From contig BDTL01000242.1 of the NCBI GenBank assembly GCA_002898115.1, positions 1 to 17,186 of the forward strand: 17,186 nucleotides of DNA, read 5' to 3'. Position numbers and translations under genes: made by a program. Below, piece after piece: positions 7,013-13,872 of the stretch (position 1 is the first letter of the stretch; the number at the start of each line of letters is the position of its first letter). The notes under the pieces are model-generated. The model saw nothing but the letters and a program-made list of their open reading frames with translations, was not told the origin of the DNA and searched no databases. The stretch comes from a bacterium BMS3Bbin02 (lineage in GTDB: Bacteria; Actinomycetota; Acidimicrobiia; Spongiisociales; UBA5794).

Positions 7013-7486
7013 GCAGTCCTCTGAGGGTCGTTCTCCGCGGCGTGGCGCGCCAGCAATCGAATCAACGGCGTCCATGCCCTCGGTCACGGTCCCAAAGATT
7101 GTGTAGGCATGGGGGAGGCCGACGTTGTCAAGACAGATGAAGAACTGGGAACCATTTGTGTTTGGCCCCGCGTTCGCCATCGCAACAACTCCCCGGGTGT
7201 AGTTGCCGCTACCTTCGAGCTCGTCGCGGAACTTGTACCCGGGTCCGCCGGTTCCGGTACCGGTCGGATCGCCGCCCTGGACGACGAAGCCCGGCACAAC
7301 TCGGTGGAAGATCACGCCGTCGTAGAAACCTTCGCGAGCAAGAAACACAAAGTTGTTGACTGTCGTGGGCGACTTCACTGGATCAAACTCGATTGTGATC
7401 GTGCCATGGTTCGTGTCGAGCGCCGCGGTATATGTCTTGGCGAGATCGATGCTGAGCTCAGGCGCGCTCTGATATTGGTTGGCCAT
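6980..7486 (-). CDS. Cyclophilin-type peptidyl-prolyl cis-trans isomerase
   Basis: The 168-residue protein is a single cyclophilin domain that catalyses cis-trans isomerisation of X-Pro bonds. Visible family motifs are IFHRVVPGFVVQGGDPTGTG (59-78) with catalytic R62 and Q70, RGVVAMAN (98-105), NTNGSQFFI (109-117) and H126. The tryptophan that confers cyclosporin sensitivity in human CypA appears to be replaced by leucine (L124), as in many bacterial enzymes. No signal peptide or membrane anchor is present, so it should be cytoplasmic. The ATG at 7484-7486 is preferred because AGGAG lies 9 bp upstream (complement of 7496-7500); an upstream in-frame ATG at 7525 would add 13 unlikely residues. 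The 3' end of the gene is the first unit of the 43-bp repeat array. The gene is divergent from the SH3b lipoprotein. Confidence 0.95.
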   Translation of the reverse strand: MANQYQSAPELSIDLAKTYTAALDTNHGTITIEFDPVKSPTTVNNFVFLAREGFYDGVIFHRVVPGFVVQGGDPTGTGTGGPGYKFRDELEGSGNYTRGVVAMANAGPNTNGSQFFICLDNVGLPHAYTIFGTVTEGMDAVDSIAGAPRRGERPSEDCIINSMTITEA

Positions 7487-7716
7487 CGGGTTGTGCTCCT
7501 GTTGATGAGGTTGCTGCCGACACACTAGTGACTGCTGGAGCGTTCGCTTTCGGTGGAAGAGCCGCTGAAGCTGTTCACAAACCTCTCTTGGAGTAGGTGT
7601 AAGGAAATATCGGTTCGGGTGTCTCCCTGATATGTCGATAGTGTTTCGCGACCGTCGTAAGAGGGTGTAGCGTCGGCTACCGGCGGTAACTGATCGTATT
7701 CCCAGGGAGATTCCTC

Positions 7717-8679
7717 ATGAAGAAAGTACTAGCGGCCTTGGCGTTTGCCCTTGTCGGAGCGAGCTGCGGTGGGGGCGCGTCGACCACGACGACCGTGACT
7801 GCCGCGACGACCGCCTTGCCGGCAACGACGACCACTGCGACGCCCACCACGACAAGCACCTCTACGACAAGCACCTCTACGACAACGACGGCCGCTCCGG
7901 TCACGACCACGACCGAACCCGTCAATGTTGACGCTGCGCTGCAAGACCGCTTGTGGGCTGTGGTGCTAGTCACTGCAGACGATGTCTTGAACATTCGCAG
8001 CGGACCCGGGGTTTCCAACGAGATCGTGGCGGCTGCACCGCCAACAAAGCGGGGTCTTGCACTCACCGGTCGTTACGAAATGGTTGGTTTGAGCACATGG
8101 GTCGAGTTGGCGTCCTTCGAATCCGGCGGGTGGGTGAATGCGTACTTCCTGACGCCTCAATACACGACCGAGGAGATCGACGTTGCCATGGACACATGGG
8201 GACGAATGGCGGAACTCGGCGACCTGATGTCGGCAGGTGGAGATATCTCAGGTCCGATGTCGCGACGCGGGCTCAACCTTGTCTACTTTGATGATGAACT
8301 GCGGCACTACTCCAGGGGCGACCTACAGACGGTTATGTCAAGTGCTGCGATTGAGACCTGGTCGAGTACGGGGTGTATTGGCTGCATTGAGAGGACCTTT
8401 GCCGAAGCGGTGGGTGACACCTACCTGAGCGTGTTCGACGATCTACTTATCGACGCGGAGACGCTGCTCGACGACGTGCTGCTCGGTGGGGGCGGACCGT
8501 TCCCGCCCGAGGCGGCCGTTCCGGTTCCGTTCCGGAACTTCCACTTTGTCTCATTCTTCGATCCCGGAGACAACCCGGATTTTGATGGCCTTGACTGGTG
8601 GACATGGTTGGTGTTTTTCGACATCGAAAACGGCGACGCGGTTATTGCCGGCATGGCTCCGGTTGCGTGGGCGCCGTAG
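7717..8679 (+). CDS. SH3b-domain lipoprotein with Thr-rich linker
   Basis: This 320-residue secreted protein begins with a basic, hydrophobic signal peptide (MKKVLAALAFALVGAS) ending at C17. The lipobox GASC lacks the usual Leu at -3, so lipidation is likely but not certain. A low-complexity Thr/Ala/Pro/Ser linker (about 22-68) probably spans the wall. An SH3b domain follows (about 82-148; VLNIRSGPGVSNEIV is the typical ligand-loop motif), then a C-terminal domain of about 170 residues that I do not recognise, with a CIGC pair (C220, C223) and many Trp/Phe near the end. SH3b domains commonly bind peptidoglycan or proteins in the envelope. AGGGAGA (7704-7710) lies 6 bp before the ATG. The linker DNA includes a 15-bp tandem duplication. 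It converges on the DEAD-box gene. Confidence 0.85.
   Translation: MKKVLAALAFALVGASCGGGASTTTTVTAATTALPATTTTATPTTTSTSTTSTSTTTTAAPVTTTTEPVNVDAALQDRLWAVVLVTADDVLNIRSGPGVSNEIVAAAPPTKRGLALTGRYEMVGLSTWVELASFESGGWVNAYFLTPQYTTEEIDVAMDTWGRMAELGDLMSAGGDISGPMSRRGLNLVYFDDELRHYSRGDLQTVMSSAAIETWSSTGCIGCIERTFAEAVGDTYLSVFDDLLIDAETLLDDVLLGGGGPFPPEAAVPVPFRNFHFVSFFDPGDNPDFDGLDWWTWLVFFDIENGDAVIAGMAPVAWAP
7849..7885 (+). repeat. 15-bp in-frame tandem duplication in the Thr/Ser linker
   Basis: ACGACAAGCACCTCT occurs at 7849-7863 and again at 7864-7878, followed by a partial copy. Being a multiple of three, it adds five residues to the low-complexity linker without a frameshift, and it is likely to vary in copy number between strains. 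Confidence 0.8.
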
Positions 8680-8738
8680 ACCGAATCAGACCGCGTTGGT
8701 TCGGCTGAGCAGAGGTTCCTTGGCCAGTGAGTAGCGGG

Positions 8739-9980
8739 CTACATTCGGCGTCGACGGCGACGACCCGACAGATTTCGGGTGCCACCGGAACCGGCGAGGC
8801 GGAAGGGAGCGTCTTCAGGATCCGGCTCCCAATCCGTCAGGTTCCGTAGCCGAGGGTCGTTTGAGAACATCTTGGTGATCGGTACATCAAGTCCGGCTTC
8901 TCGCTGAATGCCAAGCACCTCGTTCACCTGGTCCCACTCGACCAGTGTCACAACGAGGCCGCTTTCGCCTGCACGCGCGGTGCGACCGCTTCGGTGGAGG
9001 TATGTCTTCGGGTCATCCGGTGGATCGAAGTGAACGACGATGTCGACTCCGTCGATGTGGAGACCGCGTGCTGCGACATTGGTTCCGACCAGAACCTTTG
9101 CCTTGCCCTCCATGAAAGCCTTGAGGGAGCGCTCTCGTTTGGGTTGTGGGAGATCGCCGTGAATCGCACGAGCCTCCACACCAAGATCTTTAAGATCGTT
9201 CGCGACTCGGTCACACATGTGCTTCGTGCGGACAAAAACCAGGACGCGGTCGGCTGTTTCCGCTATCGCAGAAACGGTTTTGGTCTTGTCCATGTAGTGG
9301 ATCTTGAGAAAGCGATGTTCCATCGTTTCGATGGGTTCTGACGATGATGCGACCTCGTGGTTGACTGGATCCCTCATGAACTGGTTGATGAGTGAACCAA
9401 CCTGTCCATCGAGGGTGGCCGAGAACAGCATCGTCTGACGGTTGGTGTTGACCTCACGGAGGATGCGACGGACCTGGGGAAGAAACCCCATATCCGCCAT
9501 CTGGTCGGCCTCGTCGATTGCGACGATCTCGATTTCGTCGAGTTTCACCTTCTTGCGTTCGAGCAGGTCGATAAGTCGCCCGGGAGTCGCGATAACGACA
9601 TCGGATCCCTGGGCGATCTCGTTGATTTGCTTCTCCATTGATGTACCACCGTAGACGGCGGTAATCCAGCGGCCCCGGGCCTTCGCGAGCGGTTTGATGG
9701 TCTCGACCACCTGGTTGGCGAGCTCGCGCGTCGGGACCAACACGAGTGCCGTCGGGTGCATCGGTTTGGCTTTCGCGATCGTTGTGAGGATCGGGAGGCA
9801 GAATGCCAGCGTCTTGCCGGAGCCTGTCTGCGCTTTTCCGCAGATATCGAGACCCTCCATAGCGTCCGGGAGAGCAAGGGTTTGGATGGCGAACGGCTCC
9901 GTAATGTTCTGTTTGGCGAGCGCGTCTACCAGCGATGGATGGACGCCGAGATCCTCGAACGTCGTGGTTGTTTGGTTCAT
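8739..9980 (-). CDS. DEAD-box ATP-dependent RNA helicase
   Basis: The 413-residue cytoplasmic helicase unwinds RNA duplexes using ATP. All family motifs are present: Q motif (FEDLG...EPFAIQ, 8-33), motif I AQTGSGKT (50-57), Ia PTRELA (83-88), Ib TPGR (132-135), II DEAD (156-159), III SAT (187-189), IV VFVRTK (248-253), V NVAARGLHIDGVD (301-313) and VI HRSGRTARAG (329-338). The C-terminal extension is short and ends in an Arg-rich tail (SGRRRRRRM) that probably holds RNA, which makes it more RhlE-like than DeaD/CsdA-like. The ATG at 9978-9980 gives a normal N-terminus; a GTG 48 bp upstream is in frame but has no ribosome-binding site. The leader can form a hairpin directly before the Shine-Dalgarno (9998-10026). 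It is a monocistronic gene convergent with the SH3b lipoprotein and divergent from the DM13 gene. Confidence 0.96.
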   Translation of the reverse strand: MNQTTTTFEDLGVHPSLVDALAKQNITEPFAIQTLALPDAMEGLDICGKAQTGSGKTLAFCLPILTTIAKAKPMHPTALVLVPTRELANQVVETIKPLAKARGRWITAVYGGTSMEKQINEIAQGSDVVIATPGRLIDLLERKKVKLDEIEIVAIDEADQMADMGFLPQVRRILREVNTNRQTMLFSATLDGQVGSLINQFMRDPVNHEVASSSEPIETMEHRFLKIHYMDKTKTVSAIAETADRVLVFVRTKHMCDRVANDLKDLGVEARAIHGDLPQPKRERSLKAFMEGKAKVLVGTNVAARGLHIDGVDIVVHFDPPDDPKTYLHRSGRTARAGESGLVVTLVEWDQVNEVLGIQREAGLDVPITKMFSNDPRLRNLTDWEPDPEDAPFRLAGSGGTRNLSGRRRRRRM

Positions 9981-9997
9981 AGTTTGTGCGGGTTCCT

Positions 9998-10026
9998 GAT
10001 TGAGTTGGCCAACGGATTTCTCAATC
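9998..10026 (-). promoter_or_regulatory. Hairpin in the leader of the DEAD-box helicase mRNA
   Basis: On the minus strand GATTGAG (complement of 10020-10026) and CTCAATC (complement of 9998-10004) are perfect 7-bp arms around a 15-nt loop that itself contains the palindrome TTGGCCAA. The Shine-Dalgarno-like AGGAACC begins right after the second arm and lies about 10 bp before the ATG. Helicase genes are often controlled through structured leaders, for example by cold, so post-transcriptional control is conceivable. Confidence 0.35.
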
Positions 10027-10168
10027 ACGGTCCGCTGGCGCAGAGGTGCGTACAGTTGTCTCGAAAGACCACGGGATCAACATCGGTTGTTCACCGTTTG
10101 TTCTGAAATCGAAACGGGCGACCGGTCGTTATCTCATTGAAGACCGATTACCACTAGGGGTGTCAAGA

Positions 10169-10735
10169 ATGTCTAGCTCAACACGCGTCAAGCTTACTGC
10201 ATTGGGAACCGTTGTCCTCGGTATCATCGCCGTGGCCGTGTGGTTCCAGCCACAAACGCTCTTCTTCGACCAAACGGTCGACGAAACGTTGCCGCCGACG
10301 GCGGCCGCGAACTCAACGCAAGCTCCGCCGGCGACGACAGAGGCAATTGCCGCCGAGCCCTCCGAGGGTGACACCGAGACGACCGTGTCCGCGGAGGCGC
10401 AGGAACAGTTCCCAGTCGGTGAGTTCATCGATCTCGCCCATGTGGGATCGGGAACTGCGCAGATCATCGAGCTCGATGACGGGTCCTACATCCTTCGTTT
10501 TGAGAACCTTGATGTAGACAACGGCCCTGATCTTCGGGTGATCCTGTCCGCATCTCCTCTCGTCGGTGACGATGGGGCGTACGACGACGTCGAGTTTCTT
10601 GACCTGGGTGACCTGAAGGGCAATATCGGCAATCAGAACTACGAGATTCCCGCAGGAACAGACCTCAGCAAGTATGAGACGGTCGCAATCTGGTGCCGAC
10701 GGTTCAATGTGTCGTTCAATGCTGCGGAAATCTAG
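10169..10735 (+). CDS. Membrane-anchored DM13-domain protein
   Basis: The 188-residue protein starts with a membrane anchor or uncleaved signal (hydrophobic about 9-26) and has an acidic Ala/Thr/Pro-rich linker (about 36-82). A C-terminal DM13 domain (about 84-188) follows, with the family pattern LRFENLDVDNGPDLRVILS, a LGDLKGNIGNQNYEIPAG core and the terminal WCRRFNVSF motif containing the conserved cysteine C176. DM13 domains are extracytoplasmic and have been proposed to take part in electron transfer or redox reactions; the true role is unknown. AGGGG (10156-10160), 8 bp upstream, supports the ATG at 10169, with a possible GTG three codons earlier. The stop codon overlaps that of the YihY-family gene on the other strand through a shared CTAG. 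Confidence 0.85.
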   Translation: MSSSTRVKLTALGTVVLGIIAVAVWFQPQTLFFDQTVDETLPPTAAANSTQAPPATTEAIAAEPSEGDTETTVSAEAQEQFPVGEFIDLAHVGSGTAQIIELDDGSYILRFENLDVDNGPDLRVILSASPLVGDDGAYDDVEFLDLGDLKGNIGNQNYEIPAGTDLSKYETVAIWCRRFNVSFNAAEI

Positions 10736-11598
10736 AGAAACTTGCGGTCATCGATGTCGTCGGACGAATACCGGGGGTTAAGCAGGGCGTCGTTGACCTC
10801 TGCACCGATCAAGATGACAAATCCGGCGAGAAAGAACCACAGCATCAGACCTATGACCCCGCCGAGGGCGCCATAGGTCTGGTTCAGTGACCCTATTCGG
10901 CCGACATAGGCGCTGAAGGCCTGCGTGATCACCACCAGGCCGACGGTGCCGACCAGTGCCCCGGGACTTATGACCTTCGAACGAATCGGTGTCTTTGCCG
11001 GCGCCCATCGGTAGATCGCTCCGAGGCCGAAGAGGATGACAACAATCATGAGCGGCCAACGGAGAAGCCCGATCACCGTTCGGGCGCCTCTTGACACATC
11101 TAACGCGTTGAGCAATGGCGGGATGACTGTTGTTATGGCCATGACGACAGTGGCGCCTACGACAAGAGCAATCGTGACTCCGTACGAAATCAGCCGGACA
11201 GTTGCGTACCGGCGGGTCTCTCGAACGCCGTAGGCAATATTGATTCCTCGCATGAGTGCACGAACTCCGCTCGAGGCGGTCCACAGTGCCACGGCGATGG
11301 AGACGATCGCGCCCATGGTCAACCCGGACGACGATGCCTGAGCGAGGTCGGTGATCTGTGCGGAGATGATCTCGGCGACCGGCGCCGGCAGAACTCGCGA
11401 GATTGATTCGATGTCATTGGCGGCGGTCTGGGGAGAGAGGAAGAGGCCGTACGTTGAGATCGCCGCGATCATGGTTGGGAACAGCGCAAGGGTCGCCGAA
11501 TAAGCAAGGGCCGCGGCGATCATCGAAATGTGGTGGCGGCTGACGTCTTGCGCGACGCGCCGAGCAATCTTGAATGCTCGACTCCATCCGTCAGTCAT
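10732..11598 (-). CDS. YihY/virulence factor BrkB-family membrane protein
   Basis: This integral membrane protein of 288 residues has six hydrophobic segments (about 26-53, 93-116, 133-162, 181-198, 209-232, 243-272). Family features include the N-terminal AALAYSATLALFP segment, a small-residue-rich second helix followed by RGINIAYGVRETRR, and the final helix ending in GAEVNDAL. Members were once called ribonuclease BN by error; their real function is unknown, with transport or envelope roles suggested. The start is taken at 11598, where ATGACTGA overlaps the stop of the upstream ATPase gene by 8 nt; a longer reading would run through the ATPase gene. It is thus the third gene of a zur-ATPase-yihY operon, an unusual partner for zinc uptake. 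Its stop shares CTAG with the DM13 gene. Confidence 0.9.
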   Translation of the reverse strand: MTDGWSRAFKIARRVAQDVSRHHISMIAAALAYSATLALFPTMIAAISTYGLFLSPQTAANDIESISRVLPAPVAEIISAQITDLAQASSSGLTMGAIVSIAVALWTASSGVRALMRGINIAYGVRETRRYATVRLISYGVTIALVVGATVVMAITTVIPPLLNALDVSRGARTVIGLLRWPLMIVVILFGLGAIYRWAPAKTPIRSKVISPGALVGTVGLVVITQAFSAYVGRIGSLNQTYGALGGVIGLMLWFFLAGFVILIGAEVNDALLNPRYSSDDIDDRKFL

Positions 11599-12397
11599 GT
11601 GTGGCGTGGCCAGTGCGGTCGAAATGGATGTGGCGGTCTCTTTCAGTGTGCCCGTGGTCGTCAACGACAACACCGCGCTCGTCGAGGTGCACGAGTGCAA
11701 TCCCGTACGCCTGTGCGAGGATATCCCGATCGAGCACTGCTGCCGGAACACCCTCAGCGACGACCGTGCCTGACATAAGGATCACATGGTCGGCCATCTT
11801 TGCGACAGCGAGATCGTGGGTAGTGAGCGCAACGGTTCTGCCCGCGTGAATCTCTTTGTCCAGTGCGTCGTCGATGAGCTGGCGAGAAACAATGTCAAGG
11901 GAATTCGTCGGCTCGTCAAGCATCAGGACATCGGCTTCCTGGGCCAAACCCTGCGCAACGAACACCCGCTGGCGCTGTCCACCCGACAGCTCGCGAATGT
12001 GCTTGTCGGCGAGCGAGAGAACGTTCATTCCGTCCGCAGCTTCACGACATACCCGTCGGTCCGCGGAGCGAAGCCTACCGAAGCGGCCGAGTCGGCCATA
12101 CCGGGCCATCGCGATCACCTCGGACACGGTGACTGGTATCGCCTCGTTCATCCGGGTGGCCTGGAGGACATAGGCAATCGAGCCAAGCCGCGCGGACGTT
12201 GGACCTCCATCTATTTCGATCGAGCCGGCCTTCAAAGTAGCAAGACCGCAGATCCCGTTGAGGATGGTCGACTTCCCTGAACCGTTGGGACCGATAATCG
12301 AGGTGAGCTTTCCGTGCGGGATTGTGAACGTCGCATCCGCGACGGCGACTGTTGATCCGTAGGCGAGGGTGGCCCCGGTCGCGGTGATGGTGCTCAC
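11591..12397 (-). CDS. znuC: Zinc (metal) ABC transporter ATP-binding protein with His-rich tail
   Basis: The 268-residue ATPase powers metal import from the cytoplasmic face. It has Walker A GPNGSGKS (36-43), Q-loop Q79, signature LSGGQ (137-141), Walker B VLMLDEP (157-163) and switch H194. After residue 245 a tail with six histidines (H248, H250, H256, H258, H264, H267) could bind Zn2+, as in other zinc-linked proteins. The GTG at 12395-12397 overlaps the zur stop (GTGA), and GAGG lies upstream. No permease follows on this strand; the ZnuB-type permease and the binding protein are in the divergent operon starting at 12874, so I infer they form one transporter. Specificity for zinc rests on the neighbouring Zur-like regulator; manganese is the main alternative. 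Confidence 0.9.
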   Translation of the reverse strand: MSTITATGATLAYGSTVAVADATFTIPHGKLTSIIGPNGSGKSTILNGICGLATLKAGSIEIDGGPTSARLGSIAYVLQATRMNEAIPVTVSEVIAMARYGRLGRFGRLRSADRRVCREAADGMNVLSLADKHIRELSGGQRQRVFVAQGLAQEADVLMLDEPTNSLDIVSRQLIDDALDKEIHAGRTVALTTHDLAVAKMADHVILMSGTVVAEGVPAAVLDRDILAQAYGIALVHLDERGVVVDDHGHTERDRHIHFDRTGHATHD

Positions 12398-12843
12398 CCG
12401 CAGTCCTCGCACAATCCGAGCACGTCGAGTGTGTGGCCGGTCATAGTGAACCCGTGTGATGCTGCGACGGTCGCACTGATTTCGGCGACCGCATCCTCAA
12501 GGCCTTCACCAAGGTCGATGTCGGTGACGACATCGCACGACGTGCAGATAAGGTGATGGTGATGGCCGAGCAACCACTCACCGAGCTCGAACATTGCAAC
12601 ACCGTCACTGTCGTGAGTTCGTTCGAGAATCCCGATGTCTTCGAGGACGGTAAGCGTTCGATACAGCGATGAGAGTGGCACGTCATCGAGTTCAGTGGTG
12701 TGGAGATGTGTCGCCGAGCGTGGGCCACCGGCCGCATGGAGCGCGGCGATGAATTTCTGTCGACCCGTGGAGTAACGGATGTTGTTCTCGCCGAGGTGCT
12801 TTTCCACCCTGGCGTGGAGTTCGGTAAGCGGGGTTGGCTGCAT
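12394..12843 (-). CDS. zur: Fur-family metalloregulator, probably Zur
   Basis: The 149-residue protein has the Fur fold. The N-terminal winged helix (about 1-88) includes RYSTGRQKFIAALHAAGG and SSLYRTLTVLEDIGIL, the DNA-reading helix. The dimerisation domain carries the HHHH cluster (94-97) and two CxxC pairs (C100/C103 and C145/C148) that form the structural zinc site. It sits between a zinc-type ABC transporter ATPase (overlapping 3' end, GTGA) and the divergent binding-protein gene, so Zur is the best assignment; Fur or Mur cannot be excluded by sequence alone. No Shine-Dalgarno is visible before the ATG, and TATCAT lies 8 bp upstream on the minus strand (complement of 12852-12857), so the mRNA may be leaderless. 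It probably represses itself through the palindrome at 12850-12870. Confidence 0.9.
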   Translation of the reverse strand: MQPTPLTELHARVEKHLGENNIRYSTGRQKFIAALHAAGGPRSATHLHTTELDDVPLSSLYRTLTVLEDIGILERTHDSDGVAMFELGEWLLGHHHHLICTSCDVVTDIDLGEGLEDAVAEISATVAASHGFTMTGHTLDVLGLCEDCG

Positions 12844-12847
12844 AGTG

Positions 12848-12853
12848 TATAAT
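12848..12853 (+). promoter_or_regulatory. -10 element (TATAAT) of the binding-protein/permease operon
   Basis: A perfect TATAAT overlaps the left arm of the Zur-box-like palindrome and would start transcription near 12860, leaving a leader of about 14 nt before the ATG at 12874. No good -35 hexamer lies 16-18 bp upstream; that region is inside the zur coding sequence. Confidence 0.5.
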
Positions 12854-12870
12854 GATAGCCATTCTCATTA
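12850..12870. promoter_or_regulatory. Zur/Fur-box-like operator between the divergent zinc operons
   Basis: A 21-bp imperfect palindrome has perfect outer arms TAATGA (12850-12855) and TCATTA (12865-12870), with 7 of 10 positions paired overall. It resembles Fur/Zur boxes of the type GATAATGATNATCATTATC. It overlaps a perfect TATAAT (12848-12853) for the rightward transcript and a TATCAT (complement of 12852-12857) for the leftward one, so a bound repressor would block both promoters. Confidence 0.75.
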
Positions 12871-12873
12871 CTA

Positions 12874-13863
12874 ATGACAAGTGTAGATATGTCTAACCCC
12901 GTCAAACAGCTCTTACGATTGCGCCCCCTGGGCGGTGTTGTCGCCATCGCCCTAGTGGTTTCAGCCTGTGGCGCCGCCGGCCCGTCATCGCCCGATGACT
13001 CACTCTCGATCGTCGTGACGACGTCGGTGCTCGGCGATCTTGTGCAACGCGTCACGGCTGATGTTGCCGACGTAGAGGTCGAAGTTCTGATGGGACCCGG
13101 CCAGGATCCTCATTCGTTCGGGTTGTCGGCTGCCCAGGCGGCTCGCATCCAGAGCGCCGATCTCATCGTGATCAATGGTCTGGGTCTTGAGGAAGGCCTG
13201 CTCGATGTCATCGACGCGGCGCAGAACGACGGTGTGACGGTCTTCGAGGTTGCGACCGCCGTTGAACCCTTAACGCGATCGGTACCGCACGACCGAGCGA
13301 ACGTGAGTGACAGCGGCGAGATGGGTTCACTCGATCCACACGTCTGGTTGGATCCCTTGCGGATGCGCGAAGCGGTATCCATCCTCGGTGAACTGCTTGG
13401 TTCAATCGACCCTGAACGCGCCGCGATCTGGTCAGAACGGACGGATGCGGTCGCGAGCGAGCTCTTGGCGCTGCACGAACAACTTCTTGGGATCGTCGCC
13501 GAGTTGCCACCGGAGAAACGGATCTTGATTTCGAACCACGAGGCACTTGGTGCGTTTGCTGACCGGTACGGGTTCGAGGTGGTGGCGACGGTGATCCCTT
13601 CGGCTTCGACGACCGCCGACCCCGGCGCCCGCGACATTGAGCTCCTGGTCGCCCAAATAGAAGAGCACAACGTGTCCGCGGTCTTTGCGGAAACAACGGC
13701 GCGTAGCGATGTCCTGGAGTCTGTTGTCGCAGATCTTGGGCGTCCGATCAAGATAGCTGAGCTCTATACGGGCGCTCTCGGACCCCCGGGAAGTGGCGCC
13801 GAGACGTATTCCTCAATGATGGTTAGCAACGTTCGTCTCATCGTCGAGAGTCTGAGTAGGTAA
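12874..13863 (+). CDS. znuA: Zinc (metal) ABC transporter substrate-binding lipoprotein
   Basis: The 329-residue cluster A-I (ZnuA/TroA) binding protein captures metal outside the membrane. A signal peptide ends in the lipobox VSAC at C32, so it is lipid-anchored. Likely metal ligands are H80 (GQDPHSF), H156 (LDPHVWLD) and H222 (ISNHEALGAFADRYGF). The fourth ligand, usually an Asp in a GDSLG-like turn, is not evident here because the turn reads YTGALG (298-303). There is no long His-rich loop as in E. coli ZnuA; the loop is short with one His (H139). The start could be ATG 12874 or ATG 12889; neither has a clear ribosome-binding site. The gene is the first of an operon with the permease 9 bp downstream and is divergent from zur. 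Confidence 0.92.
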   Translation: MTSVDMSNPVKQLLRLRPLGGVVAIALVVSACGAAGPSSPDDSLSIVVTTSVLGDLVQRVTADVADVEVEVLMGPGQDPHSFGLSAAQAARIQSADLIVINGLGLEEGLLDVIDAAQNDGVTVFEVATAVEPLTRSVPHDRANVSDSGEMGSLDPHVWLDPLRMREAVSILGELLGSIDPERAAIWSERTDAVASELLALHEQLLGIVAELPPEKRILISNHEALGAFADRYGFEVVATVIPSASTTADPGARDIELLVAQIEEHNVSAVFAETTARSDVLESVVADLGRPIKIAELYTGALGPPGSGAETYSSMMVSNVRLIVESLSR

Positions 13864-13872
13864 CGTGATCTG

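Noticed and set aside
7660..7685. GTAGC/GCTAC hairpin upstream of the SH3b lipoprotein
   Set aside because: Five-bp arms with a 4-nt loop in a high-GC region are common by chance, and no promoter elements align with it.
7970..7985. Match of GGTGCTAGTCAC in the SH3b gene to the 43-bp repeat unit
   Set aside because: Only 12 bases are shared and the flanks differ; most likely coincidence rather than a dispersed copy.
8680..8738. Possible bidirectional terminator between the SH3b lipoprotein and DEAD-box genes
   Set aside because: CCGAA (8681-8685) and TTCGG (8700-8704) pair, but the stem has only 5 bp with a 14-nt loop and there is no T-run on either strand.
10046..10168. Upstream extension of the DM13 protein by 41 residues
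   Set aside because: It would put a polar stretch before the membrane anchor and has no ribosome-binding site, whereas AGGGG precedes the ATG at 10169.
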